This document shows positions 1 to 7,648 of a stretch of DNA of 64,000 bases, one piece after another (the stretch's first letter is position 1; the number at the start of each line of letters is the position of its first letter). The notes under the pieces are model-generated. The model saw only the letters and a program-made list of their open reading frames with translations, made no database searches and had not been told where the DNA came from. Origin of the DNA: Superficieibacter sp. HKU1 (GTDB lineage Bacteria > Pseudomonadota > Gammaproteobacteria > Enterobacterales > Enterobacteriaceae); assembly GCF_029319185.1 (NCBI RefSeq), contig NZ_CP119754.1, positions 248,001 through 312,000 on the forward strand, written 5' to 3'. Made by a program: the position numbers and the translations under genes.

Positions 1-47
1 CAAACTTTATTTTTAACTGAATACAATTTCTGAGATGCCGCACCGGA

Positions 48-70
48 AACGGTCCTGTATCAGGACCGTT
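48..70. terminator. Hairpin downstream of yiaG
   Basis: Two perfect 10-base arms (48-57 and 61-70) surround a 3-base loop, just past the yiaG stop on the minus strand. On that strand the stem is followed by only three T residues, so it is a modest intrinsic terminator or an mRNA-stabilising stem. Confidence 0.55.
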
Positions 71-82
71 AAAACTGAAGGA

Positions 83-373
83 TTATTCCATTAACTCTTT
101 ACTTAACTTAGGGTTAGCCTGAATCAGGCGCATCAACTTGAGTTCGGTAGCTGATGGTTTAACCCGTTTTGATTCCCATTCCTGCACCGTTGAGACCGTT
201 ACGCCAATGGCTCTGGCAAAATCATCGAGTTTCAGTCCTGTACCTTTGCGTAATTGTTCTATCTCAGTGGTCGCTTTCGGCTTCTGGGGTAGGGTGATTT
301 GTTGTTTTACATCTTTAAAAACAATAAGTTCCAGATTGTTCATCAATTCGATCATAGGATCTTTATAGTCCAT
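83..373 (-). CDS. yiaG: HTH-type transcriptional regulator YiaG
   Basis: Small XRE-type DNA-binding protein of 96 residues, the same length as E. coli YiaG. The C-terminal half carries the Cro/CI helix-turn-helix (LKLDDFARAIGVTVSTVQEW), ending in the conserved VKPSATELKLMRLIQANP. An upstream ATG at 391 would add six residues. The start at 373 is preferred because a G-rich ribosome site (GGGGGGT) lies just before it and the protein then begins MDYKDPM, matching the E. coli start. It is transcribed away from yiaF, as in E. coli. The targets of YiaG are not evident from sequence. Confidence 0.88.
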   Translation of the reverse strand: MDYKDPMIELMNNLELIVFKDVKQQITLPQKPKATTEIEQLRKGTGLKLDDFARAIGVTVSTVQEWESKRVKPSATELKLMRLIQANPKLSKELME

Positions 374-695
374 TGAGTACCCCCCGTACACACAGCGTGA
401 TCGTGAATAATGTCGAGCTTTTTAAGAATAGTCGGTAAATTCACGATAGATACTTACCTGGATGACTATTTGCTGGTTATTTTTCCAGGTCCCATCGGTA
501 ATCGGTTCACGACGGAGGGCAACCTGCTGATAGATCACTCAATCTGCGGGTATAGACGTATATTGTCATCAGATAGCGATTTTTCAGCTTACGCTGCATG
601 AAAAGGTATCCTGCAAAGCCGTCCTGGACTATCCTTGTCAGCGTCAGACACGCTGGTGTCGGTGTGCACTTTTTTAGGGTGAAAGGAGTATAAAA
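374..695. other. Intergenic region yiaG/yiaF
   Basis: A 322-bp gap between divergent yiaG and yiaF. It must hold both promoters. I see no convincing operator, repeat or small ORF; the open frames here have no good ribosome site or coding character. Confidence 0.5.
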
Positions 696-1406
696 ATGGC
701 GACAGGAAAGTCCTGCTCTCGCTGGTTCGCGTCTGTGATGGCGTTATTAATGGTAGTTAGCCTGAGTGGGTGTTTTGATAAAGAGGGCGATCAGCGCAAG
801 GCGTTCATCGATTTCCTGCAAAATACGGTAATGCGAAGCGGTGAACATCTGCCAGCATTGACCTCCGATCAGAAAAAACAGTTTGGTCCTTTGGTGACCG
901 ACTACGCGATCCTCTATGGCTATTCACAGCAGGTGAACCAGGCGATGGATGAGGGTCTGCGCCCGGTTGTCGATAGCGTAAACGCGATCCGTGTGCCGCA
1001 GGACTATATGACGCAGCGCGAGCCGCTGCGTCAGGCTAATGGTTCGTTGGGCGTGCTGAGTCAGCAACTGCAAAATGCCAAAATGCAGGCGGATGCCGCG
1101 CACTCGGCGCTGAAACAGGCCGACGATCTTAAGCCGGTGTTTGACCAGGCTTATGAGAAAATCGTAACGCGTCCGGCGGATGCGCTGCAGCCGTTAATTC
1201 CCGCTGCGCAGATCTTTACCCAGCAACTGGTGCAGGTGGGTGATTTTGTTGCCCAGCAGGGCACCCAGGTTGGTTTTGCCGCGAATGGTGTTCAGTTCCC
1301 GACCTCGCAGCAGGCCAGCCAGTATAACGCTCTGATTGGGCCGCTGGCGTCTCAGCATCAGGCCTTCACTCAGGCGTGGAACGCCGCGGTGAGCGCCACG
1401 CAGTAA
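696..1406 (+). CDS. yiaF: DUF3053 lipoprotein YiaF
   Basis: A 236-residue predicted lipoprotein. A basic N-terminus and hydrophobic stretch (residues about 10-25) end in a lipobox LSGC, with Cys26 as the probable lipidation site. Residue +2 of the mature protein is Phe, so there is no Asp+2 inner-membrane retention signal. The rest is a helical, Gln/Ala-rich body without enzyme motifs. A GGTGAAAGGAG ribosome site precedes the ATG. It has the same neighbours as E. coli yiaF (yiaG on one side, ghrB on the other). Function unknown. Confidence 0.85.
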   Translation: MATGKSCSRWFASVMALLMVVSLSGCFDKEGDQRKAFIDFLQNTVMRSGEHLPALTSDQKKQFGPLVTDYAILYGYSQQVNQAMDEGLRPVVDSVNAIRVPQDYMTQREPLRQANGSLGVLSQQLQNAKMQADAAHSALKQADDLKPVFDQAYEKIVTRPADALQPLIPAAQIFTQQLVQVGDFVAQQGTQVGFAANGVQFPTSQQASQYNALIGPLASQHQAFTQAWNAAVSATQ

Positions 1407-1412
1407 GCTTCA

Positions 1413-1442
1413 AACCTCATCCTGCGCTGGCGGGATGAGGTT
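1413..1442. terminator. Hairpin between yiaF and ghrB
   Basis: Ten-base complementary arms (1413-1422 and 1433-1442) lie in the short gap between the convergent yiaF and ghrB genes. The T-tract is short on the plus side. It is a likely bidirectional terminator. Confidence 0.55.
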
Positions 1443-1460
1443 CGCCTTTCACGCCCGCCT

Positions 1461-2435
1461 TTAGCCGACCACTTTCGGATTCACGCAGTTTTTATCCACT
1501 TTGCCGTTCAGCGCGTCGATCAGGTTATCCACCGCACAGGCCGCCATGTTGTAGCGCGTTTCATGCGTGGCGGAACCGATATGCGGTAGCGCGACCACGT
1601 TTGGCAGCGACAGCAGGGGCGAGTCTTTCGGTAGCGGCTCCTGCTCAAACACGTCCAGGCCTGCGGCATGGATCTGGCCGGTTTTTAGCGCCTCAATCAG
1701 CGCAACCTCGTCAACGACCGGCCCGCGTCCGGCATTGATGAAAACGGCAGAGTTTTTCATCTTCGCAAATTGTTCTGCGCCAATCAGATGGTGAGTTTCC
1801 TCGGTCAGCGGCAGCACCAGGCAGACAAAATCCGCTTCCTCTAACAGAGTATCCAGATCGCAGTAGCGCGCATTGAAGCGTTCTTCTGCTTCAGAATGAT
1901 GACGACGGGCGTTATACAGAATCGGCATGCCGAAGCCAAAGTGCGCCCGCTGCGCCAGCGCCAGACCAATGCGGCCCATCCCGACGATGCCCAGCGTTTT
2001 ATGGTGAACATCAATGCCAAACCAGTCCGGACCGATGCCTTTGGTCCATTCTCCCGCCTTCACACGTTCCGCCACTTCCACCACGCGACGGGCGCTGCTC
2101 AGTACCAGCGCCATCATGGTATCGGCCACGGTTTCAGTGAGCACGGTTGGCGTATGCATCAGCGCAATTTTACGTTCGTTCAGCGCGTCGACGTCAAAGT
2201 TGTCATACCCGACGGAGATGGTAGAGGTGGCGCGCAGTTTGGGCATTTTTTCCAGTAGCGCGGTATCCACCGTTTCGCTGGAGCCGAGCAGCCCTTCCGC
2301 GCTGGCGAAAGTGTCGGCGTGCTGTTCGACGGTCTCCGGCTTCAGGTTAGCCACCTGAGTTACGGTAAAATGTTCTTCCAGTTTTTGATACAGATTGTCA
2401 GGCAATGCTTTGTAGAGAATAACGGACGGCTTCAT
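1461..2435 (-). CDS. ghrB: Glyoxylate/hydroxypyruvate/2-ketogluconate reductase GhrB
   Basis: NAD(P)H-dependent D-2-hydroxyacid dehydrogenase of 324 residues, the E. coli length. It reduces glyoxylate, hydroxypyruvate and 2-keto-D-gluconate in the cytoplasm. The Rossmann glycines are at VGMGRIG (Gly152, Gly154, Gly157). The catalytic triad of the family is present: Arg237 (NAGRGP), Glu266 (FEQEP) and His285 (LPHIG). A GGAG site precedes the ATG. In E. coli the gene stands beside yiaD. Here it is the last gene of a run kguE-kguK-kguT-ghrB with a 21-bp gap after the annotated kguT end, so it is probably co-transcribed and fills the role of KguD (2-ketogluconate-6-phosphate reductase). Confidence 0.93.
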   Translation of the reverse strand: MKPSVILYKALPDNLYQKLEEHFTVTQVANLKPETVEQHADTFASAEGLLGSSETVDTALLEKMPKLRATSTISVGYDNFDVDALNERKIALMHTPTVLTETVADTMMALVLSSARRVVEVAERVKAGEWTKGIGPDWFGIDVHHKTLGIVGMGRIGLALAQRAHFGFGMPILYNARRHHSEAEERFNARYCDLDTLLEEADFVCLVLPLTEETHHLIGAEQFAKMKNSAVFINAGRGPVVDEVALIEALKTGQIHAAGLDVFEQEPLPKDSPLLSLPNVVALPHIGSATHETRYNMAACAVDNLIDALNGKVDKNCVNPKVVG

Positions 2436-2456
2436 GAGATCTCCGTAATTGTAGGT

Positions 2457-3737
2457 TCAGGCGTGGCGTGCGCCTGTCGGAATCTGTTGATTATTCGCAG
2501 GCTTAACAATCAAAGTAAGCCACACTGAGGCAAAAAGTGCTACCCCCATAAATATATACGACGCTGAAGGCGAGCCAGTAGAGCCGTTCAGATAACCGAC
2601 AAACCACGAGCCGAAAAAGGAGCCGAGTGCGCCCATGCTGTTGATCAGCGCCATCGCGCCGCCTGCCACGTTACGCGGCAGCATCTCCGGAATAATGGCG
2701 AAAAACGGACCATAGGGGGCATACATCGCGGCACCGGCAATCACCAGCAGCGTATAGGATACCCAGAAGTGATTTGCGCCTACCGCCCACGAACCGATAA
2801 AGGCGAAAGCGGCAATCAATAATAACGGCCAGACAAACAGTTTGCGGTTTTGCAGTTTATCCGACGCCCATGAGGCGACGATCATGGCAATAGTAGCCGC
2901 CAGATAAGGCACCGATGACAGCCAGCCCACTTCAACCATCCCCAGATTGGCACCGGCGCTGTGAATAATGGACGGCAGCCACAGTACGAAACCATACACG
3001 CCGATGCTCCAGGCAAAATACTGCATACAGAGTAAGATCACGTTGCGCGAACGGAACGCCTCGCCGTAGTTACGCACGGCTTTAATGCCCTGCTGCTCTT
3101 TCTCCAGTTGCGCCTGCAACGCGGCTTTCTCATCTTCGGCCAGCCAGTTCACCTGCGCCGGTTTATCTTTTACCAGCACCCACCAGCAGAAGGCCCAGAT
3201 AATGGCCGGAACGCCTTCGATGATAAACATCTCGCGCCAGCCCAGCGCCTGAATCAGGTAGCCGGATACTACCGACATCCACAGCACGGTCACCGGGTTA
3301 CCAAGGATCAAAAACGTATTGGCACGTGAGCGCTCGGATTTGGTAAACCAGTTGCTGATATAAATCAGCATTGCCGGCATTACCGCCGCTTCCACAACGC
3401 CGAGAATAAAGCGGATAGCCGCCAGCATCGGGATATTGGTGACCATCCCGGTTAATGACGCGCAGGCACCCCAGAGGATCAGGCAGACAAAAATCAGTTT
3501 GCGGACGCTACGGCGCTCGGCATACACCGCCCCGGGGATCTGGAAGAAAAAATAGCCGAGGAAAAACAGCGCGCCCAGCAGGGAGGAGATCCCTTTGGTG
3601 ATACCTAAATCATCGTTAATGCCCGCGGCGGAGGCGAAACTGAAGTTCGCGCGATCGAGGTACGCCAGGCTGTAGGTAATAAACACGATGGGCATGATAT
3701 ACCACCAGCGTTTTGTTGCATTTGTTGCGCTTTTCAT
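2457..3737 (-). CDS. kguT: MFS transporter, probable 2-ketogluconate permease (KguT-like)
   Basis: A 426-residue major facilitator of the anion:cation symporter (phthalate permease/ExuT-like) type with about 12 hydrophobic segments. The first (YIMPIVFITYSLAYLDRANF) includes the typical YLDR motif after TM1. An ATG at 3794 would add 19 residues, but it lacks a ribosome site and would overlap the kguK end region. The ATG at 3737 has AGAGG upstream and starts MKSATNATKRWWYIMP, typical of the family. It lies between a sugar kinase and ghrB, so uptake of 2-keto-D-gluconate is the best inference. Another sugar acid is possible. Confidence 0.78.
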   Translation of the reverse strand: MKSATNATKRWWYIMPIVFITYSLAYLDRANFSFASAAGINDDLGITKGISSLLGALFFLGYFFFQIPGAVYAERRSVRKLIFVCLILWGACASLTGMVTNIPMLAAIRFILGVVEAAVMPAMLIYISNWFTKSERSRANTFLILGNPVTVLWMSVVSGYLIQALGWREMFIIEGVPAIIWAFCWWVLVKDKPAQVNWLAEDEKAALQAQLEKEQQGIKAVRNYGEAFRSRNVILLCMQYFAWSIGVYGFVLWLPSIIHSAGANLGMVEVGWLSSVPYLAATIAMIVASWASDKLQNRKLFVWPLLLIAAFAFIGSWAVGANHFWVSYTLLVIAGAAMYAPYGPFFAIIPEMLPRNVAGGAMALINSMGALGSFFGSWFVGYLNGSTGSPSASYIFMGVALFASVWLTLIVKPANNQQIPTGARHA

Positions 3738-3799
3738 AGGCCAGCCTCTGATAATGAGAGAGTCGCTGCCTCTGACGGTAGGGTACAGAGGCATAATTG

Positions 3800-4738
3800 C
3801 TACTGATTAAGTTGTTCTCTTGTCGGCAATCCTTCGCTGTCGCCCTGAACCTGAATGGCCAGTGCGCCAATTTTATTACCCCGTGTTACCGCCTGCTCCA
3901 GCGTTTCCCCTTCCAGCAGGGCGCTGATAACGCCAACGGCAAAACCATCACCTGCGCCCACGGTATCCACGACGTGCTCAACCCTGACGGGCGGGACGCA
4001 GCCCTGACGGCCATCGGCGGATTTGAACCACGCTCCGTCAGCGCCGGTTTTAATCACTACGGCCTTCACGCCTTTATTGAGATAAAAATCCGCGATCGCC
4101 TGTGGATCGGAGTGCCCGGTCAGGATCATGCCTTCCTTCAGGCCCGGCAAAACCCAGTCGGCCTGAAAGGCGAGATGATTCAGCTTCTCCACCATCTCCG
4201 CCTCGCTGTTCCACAGCACCGGACGCAAATTGGGATCGAATGACAGGGTTTTGCCCTGTGCTTTCATCATCCGCGCGGCGTGATCGAGCAGCTCATACGA
4301 ACTGGCAGACAGAGCCGCCGCAACGCCGCTGAGATGCAAATGTCGGGCAGAAGAAAAATGGCCCGGATGATAATCGTCCAGCGAAAGATGGCTGGCAGCG
4401 GAATTTTTACGGAAATACTCCACGATGGGATCGGTTCCATTTTCGGCTTTAGATTTCAACTGAAAACCGGTCGCGAAACGAGCGTCAAGCGTCACGCCGT
4501 CAGTATTAATCCCTTCCTTTTTCAGTCCGTTGAGCACGAAATGGCCGAAACTGTCATTGCCGACGCGGCTGACCCAGCTCACCTTCAGACCCAGCCGGGC
4601 CAGCCCGGTCGCCACATTCAGCTCGGCACCAGCAACACGTTTCATAAAGCGTTCGACGTCGCTGAGATCGCCGGTTTCAGTGGCGACAAACATCGCCATC
4701 GCTTCGCCAATGGTAATAACGTCCAGGGGGGTATTCAT
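3800..4738 (-). CDS. kguK: PfkB-family sugar kinase, probable 2-ketogluconokinase (KguK-like)
   Basis: A 312-residue ribokinase/PfkB kinase. The N-terminal signature is GEAMAMF...AGAELNVATGLARLG, and the C-terminal PfkB signature is DTVGAGDGFAVG with the catalytic Asp. It would phosphorylate 2-keto-D-gluconate at C6 in the cytoplasm. This family is close to 2-dehydro-3-deoxygluconokinase, so KDG as substrate cannot be excluded, although a separate kdgK occurs in this window at 39.7-40.6 kb. An AGGAG site lies before the ATG. It starts 2 bp after the kguE stop, which implies translational coupling. Confidence 0.8.
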   Translation of the reverse strand: MNTPLDVITIGEAMAMFVATETGDLSDVERFMKRVAGAELNVATGLARLGLKVSWVSRVGNDSFGHFVLNGLKKEGINTDGVTLDARFATGFQLKSKAENGTDPIVEYFRKNSAASHLSLDDYHPGHFSSARHLHLSGVAAALSASSYELLDHAARMMKAQGKTLSFDPNLRPVLWNSEAEMVEKLNHLAFQADWVLPGLKEGMILTGHSDPQAIADFYLNKGVKAVVIKTGADGAWFKSADGRQGCVPPVRVEHVVDTVGAGDGFAVGVISALLEGETLEQAVTRGNKIGALAIQVQGDSEGLPTREQLNQ

Positions 4739-4740
4739 GT

Positions 4741-5490
4741 TTACTCCTCGCGTAACAGGTCGACATAGCGACGCGTGACCGCCGTCAGATTGCTGCCTTC
4801 CAGCGGAAACTCAATACCGCGCGGCACATCGACCGGCAGCGACCGCAGCAGATCCTGCCAGCGTGAACCGCCTTCCTCTGGCGCGATGGCGCGGTAGCTG
4901 CCCTGATGCGGCGTTGCGGCTTTAACGTGGATGTAGCTGACAAACGGGGCCAGATGACGCGCCGCCTGTTCTGGCGAATTCTCCACCCACAGCCAGTTGC
5001 CCATATCAAACGTCAGCATGACGGGCAGTTCATGCACCTGGCAGGCGGCGCTAAAGCGCTGCATCGGTGGAAGCTGGCCGCACGCGGTCTGATCGTTTTC
5101 GACGAGCAGGCGAGTGCCGCTCGTCGCCAGCCAGTCGCGCAGGGTTTGCAGCGTCCGGGTGTCAGTGAAATGACCGAGCGACACTTTCAGCCAGAGCGCA
5201 TTCAGCGTACGCGCTTCGCGCAACAGTTCAGGTAATCGTGGGTTAAGCGTACCGTCGGCCAGATACAGCGGCTCGGGGGCCGAATAACAGGCCAGCAGCT
5301 GATGTTCCGTGATGGCCACGCCGAGCGCGGCCAGATCGGCCTGCTCCTGTTCATTGAACATTTCACGGCGGATCTCAACGCCATCGGCGCCGGCAGCGGC
5401 AATGACGGACAGCATCGCGCGTTGACCGCCCGCCTGACGAACCTGGTCATGGCCGTAGGCGGCAGTGACGACAAAGATTTTCCGGTTCAT
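4741..5490 (-). CDS. kguE: TIM-barrel sugar isomerase/epimerase-like protein KguE
   Basis: A 249-residue protein of the AP endonuclease family 2 / xylose isomerase-like barrel. Recognisable elements are GADGVEIRREMF, LLVENDQT, LTFDMGNWLWV and YIHVKA, the acidic and His metal-ligand strands of this fold. In Pseudomonas kgu operons the matching gene is kguE, whose exact step is not firmly established. It is first in the operon, with a GGAG site 7 bp before the ATG, and follows the regulator gene and the palindromic operator. Confidence 0.78.
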   Translation of the reverse strand: MNRKIFVVTAAYGHDQVRQAGGQRAMLSVIAAAGADGVEIRREMFNEQEQADLAALGVAITEHQLLACYSAPEPLYLADGTLNPRLPELLREARTLNALWLKVSLGHFTDTRTLQTLRDWLATSGTRLLVENDQTACGQLPPMQRFSAACQVHELPVMLTFDMGNWLWVENSPEQAARHLAPFVSYIHVKAATPHQGSYRAIAPEEGGSRWQDLLRSLPVDVPRGIEFPLEGSNLTAVTRRYVDLLREE

Positions 5491-5528
5491 GGTTAACTCC
5501 AGTGCAACATAATATCTATTACGCTAGA

Positions 5529-5542
5529 TGGAACCGGTTCCA
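5529..5542. promoter_or_regulatory. PtxS-like operator upstream of kguE
   Basis: The sequence TGGAACCGGTTCCA is a perfect 14-bp palindrome. It matches the Pseudomonas PtxS operator (TGAAACCGGTTTCA, from memory) at 12 of 14 positions, with the CCGG centre typical of LacI-family sites. It lies 39 bp upstream of the kguE start, between the regulator stop and kguE. A possible -10 (TATTAT on the minus strand, 5509-5514) puts it over the -35 region, as expected for a repressor. Confidence 0.72.
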
Positions 5543-5590
5543 AAGAAAAGGACGCGATGGCGAAATTATGATCGCCATCACGAAGACAGA

Positions 5591-6607
5591 TTAACGGGAG
5601 GTGGAACCACGAACGATCAGTTCGCCGGAGAAAACCTGCTCGCGTATGGTATCGGCATCGCCCTCAATACGGCGCACGACCTGTTCAACCGCGGCAAAAC
5701 CGATCTGCCAGGTAGGTTGTTTGAGAGTGGTAATGCCGACGCCCGCCAGCTCAGCCCATTCAAGCTCGTCAAAGCCCAGCAGCCCGATGTCGCTGCCCCA
5801 GTGCAGGCCGATACGCCGCAGCGAGCGGGCGACCTGTAACGTAAGTGCACCGTTGGCGGAGATGACCGCTTTGCGCATCCCCCGATGGCGGGCGTGGAAC
5901 TGACGCAGCGCGTTATCCATCAGCGCTGCATCGGTAAGTGATACTTCGCTGTTTTCTGCGATGAGACCCGGATAGCGCGCCAGCGTCGCCCGAAAGGCGC
6001 TTAACCGCTCGCGGCGGGTATTGACGGTGCCAAGCGGTTCGCTAAGAAACAGCAGGGCTTCAAAGCCCTGATCGATCAGGTGTTCGGTGGCGGTGGTAGC
6101 AGCCTGCGTGTTATCAAGGCCGACCACATCGCAGGCGAAATCGGGGATTTTGCGATCGATAAGCACCATCGGCAGCGCCGACTGTTGCAGGCGGTTTAAC
6201 CCTTCTTCCCGCATCCCGACGGCATTAACGACAATGCCTTCCACCTGATAGCTGCGCAGTAAATCGAGGTAGTGCAGCTCCTGATCCAGCTCGTTATTGG
6301 TATTACAGACCAGGGGCGTAAACCCCTTTTCGCGGCAGGCAGCTTCGATACCGCTCAGTACATCTACGGAGTAGGGATTGGTGATATCGGCGATGATCAG
6401 CCCAATCAGGCGCGTGCGCCCGCGTTTCAGGCCACGGGCCATCAGGCTCGGACGATAGTCGAGTTCAGCGATCGCGTTTTCAATACGCGCCAGCAGCGCG
6501 TCGGAGAGAAGATGCTTTTCACCGTTGAGGTAGCGTGAAATGCTGGTTTTCCCGGTTTTGGCCGCTCTGGCGACGTCGCTTATTGTGGGGCGCGTTGCTT
6601 TGGTCAT
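5591..6607 (-). CDS. LacI-family repressor of the ketogluconate operon (PtxS/GntR-like)
   Basis: A 338-residue LacI-family regulator. The N-terminal helix-turn-helix is TISDVARAAKTGKTSISRYL, followed by the hinge helix region and a periplasmic-binding-protein-like effector domain (GLIIADITNPY, VLIDRKIPD, GLLGFDELEWAEL). A longer frame starts at 6721 but runs through a REP element. The ATG at 6607 has AAGGGAA upstream and begins MTKATRPTISDVA, typical of the family. It is encoded directly upstream of kguE on the same strand. By analogy with Pseudomonas PtxS it probably responds to 2-ketogluconate; the effector is inferred. Confidence 0.85.
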   Translation of the reverse strand: MTKATRPTISDVARAAKTGKTSISRYLNGEKHLLSDALLARIENAIAELDYRPSLMARGLKRGRTRLIGLIIADITNPYSVDVLSGIEAACREKGFTPLVCNTNNELDQELHYLDLLRSYQVEGIVVNAVGMREEGLNRLQQSALPMVLIDRKIPDFACDVVGLDNTQAATTATEHLIDQGFEALLFLSEPLGTVNTRRERLSAFRATLARYPGLIAENSEVSLTDAALMDNALRQFHARHRGMRKAVISANGALTLQVARSLRRIGLHWGSDIGLLGFDELEWAELAGVGITTLKQPTWQIGFAAVEQVVRRIEGDADTIREQVFSGELIVRGSTSR

Positions 6608-6657
6608 AGCTGATTCCCTTGCCTGAAGTGAGAACACCTTAACGCGAAAACAGGCGA

Positions 6658-6674
6658 TGGCAAGCGCTTCATGT
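6658..6674. promoter_or_regulatory. Possible LacI-type operator upstream of the regulator gene
   Basis: An AAGCGCTT palindrome (6662-6669) with partly matching flanks lies about 55 bp upstream of the regulator start. On the minus strand it overlaps a -35-like TTGCCA. The arrangement fits autorepression, but the flanking symmetry is imperfect and it differs from the kguE site. Confidence 0.35.
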
Positions 6675-6687
6675 GGGGGAAAGCATT

Positions 6688-6824
6688 GCAGGCCGGGCAA
6701 GGCGCAGCCGCCTCCCGGCATTATCGCGTACCAATGCGGGCGTCCTGCCCGGTGGCGCTGCGCTTACCGGGCCTACGATCGGGTATTGGGAATAGGGCCA
6801 ATGCGCCGCCGCCGCCCGGCATGA
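6688..6824. repeat. REP/BIME cluster between the kgu regulator and yiaD
   Basis: Two REP units in opposite orientation (about 6688-6720 and 6746-6776) plus a decayed remnant (6803-6823). Each is a GC-rich imperfect palindrome of about 31 bp with the CCGGG...CCCGG arms that recur through this window. Confidence 0.85.
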
Positions 6825-7487
6825 TTACTGGAGCGGGCTCAGCGTAATTTCTACGCGACGGTTCTGCGCTTTGCCTTCTTCGGTGCTGTTGCTGGCCACC
6901 GGATTGGCCGGGCCCATACCGGAGGTACGAATGCGGCTGGCGTCCACGCCCTGCGTGATGAGCGAGCTGCCCACGGAATCAGCACGCTGTTTTGACAGGC
7001 GCATATTCAGATCCTGACCACCCGTGCTGTCGGTATAGCCCACAATATTAACGGCGGTTTTCGGATACTCTTTCAGCACCATTGCCACGCCGGTCAGGGT
7101 ATTGGCCCCGGCAGGTTTCAGGGTTGCGCTGCTGCTGTCGAAAGTGACATTGCTTGGCATATTTAACGTAATGTTATCGCCATTTCGCGTCACGCTTACG
7201 CCGGTTCCCTGCATTTTCTCACGCAGTTTCGCTTCCTGAACGTCCATATAATAGCCAACGCCGCCCCCCAGCGCTGCACCTGCGGCAGCACCAATCAATG
7301 CACCTTTACCGCGATCTTTTTTCGATGAGGAAAGTGCGCCGATACCTGCGCCAACCAGAGTACCTACACCCGCACCAACGCCGGATTTGCCCGCTTCACG
7401 TTCGCCAGTATAAGGGTTAGTCGTACAGCCAGAAACGGCCAGCGTGCCACTGACCAGGGCAGCGATAACCAATACGCGTTTTTTCAT
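6825..7487 (-). CDS. yiaD: OmpA-family outer membrane lipoprotein YiaD
   Basis: A 220-residue lipoprotein. The signal peptide ends in the lipobox VSGC (Cys21). It is followed by a Gly-rich glycine-zipper segment (residues about 36-80, GAGVGTLVGAGIGALSS and GAAAGAALGGGVGYY). The C-terminal OmpA peptidoglycan-binding domain (residues about 115-215) has NIVGYTDSTGG, LSKQRADSV and NRRVEITL. It is likely anchored in the outer membrane and binds peptidoglycan. AAGGAAA precedes the ATG. In E. coli it is adjacent to ghrB; here the kgu genes lie between the two. Confidence 0.93.
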   Translation of the reverse strand: MKKRVLVIAALVSGTLAVSGCTTNPYTGEREAGKSGVGAGVGTLVGAGIGALSSSKKDRGKGALIGAAAGAALGGGVGYYMDVQEAKLREKMQGTGVSVTRNGDNITLNMPSNVTFDSSSATLKPAGANTLTGVAMVLKEYPKTAVNIVGYTDSTGGQDLNMRLSKQRADSVGSSLITQGVDASRIRTSGMGPANPVASNSTEEGKAQNRRVEITLSPLQ

Positions 7488-7648
7488 CTTATTTCCTTAA
7501 TCCTTTTTATTCTTTGCCTCAGCAGGCGTGACGGTTGATTATGGCGTGAGAATATGGAAAAAATTCCGGGGACAACTCCGAATTTTGTAAACAACATTGA
7601 ACGGCGACAAACGCCGTCACACCTGCATCGACGACTCAGGAGCGCGTT

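Noticed and set aside
410..601. Small ORF between yiaG and yiaF
   Set aside because: No ribosome site and no conserved feature; it overlaps the region expected to hold the divergent promoters.
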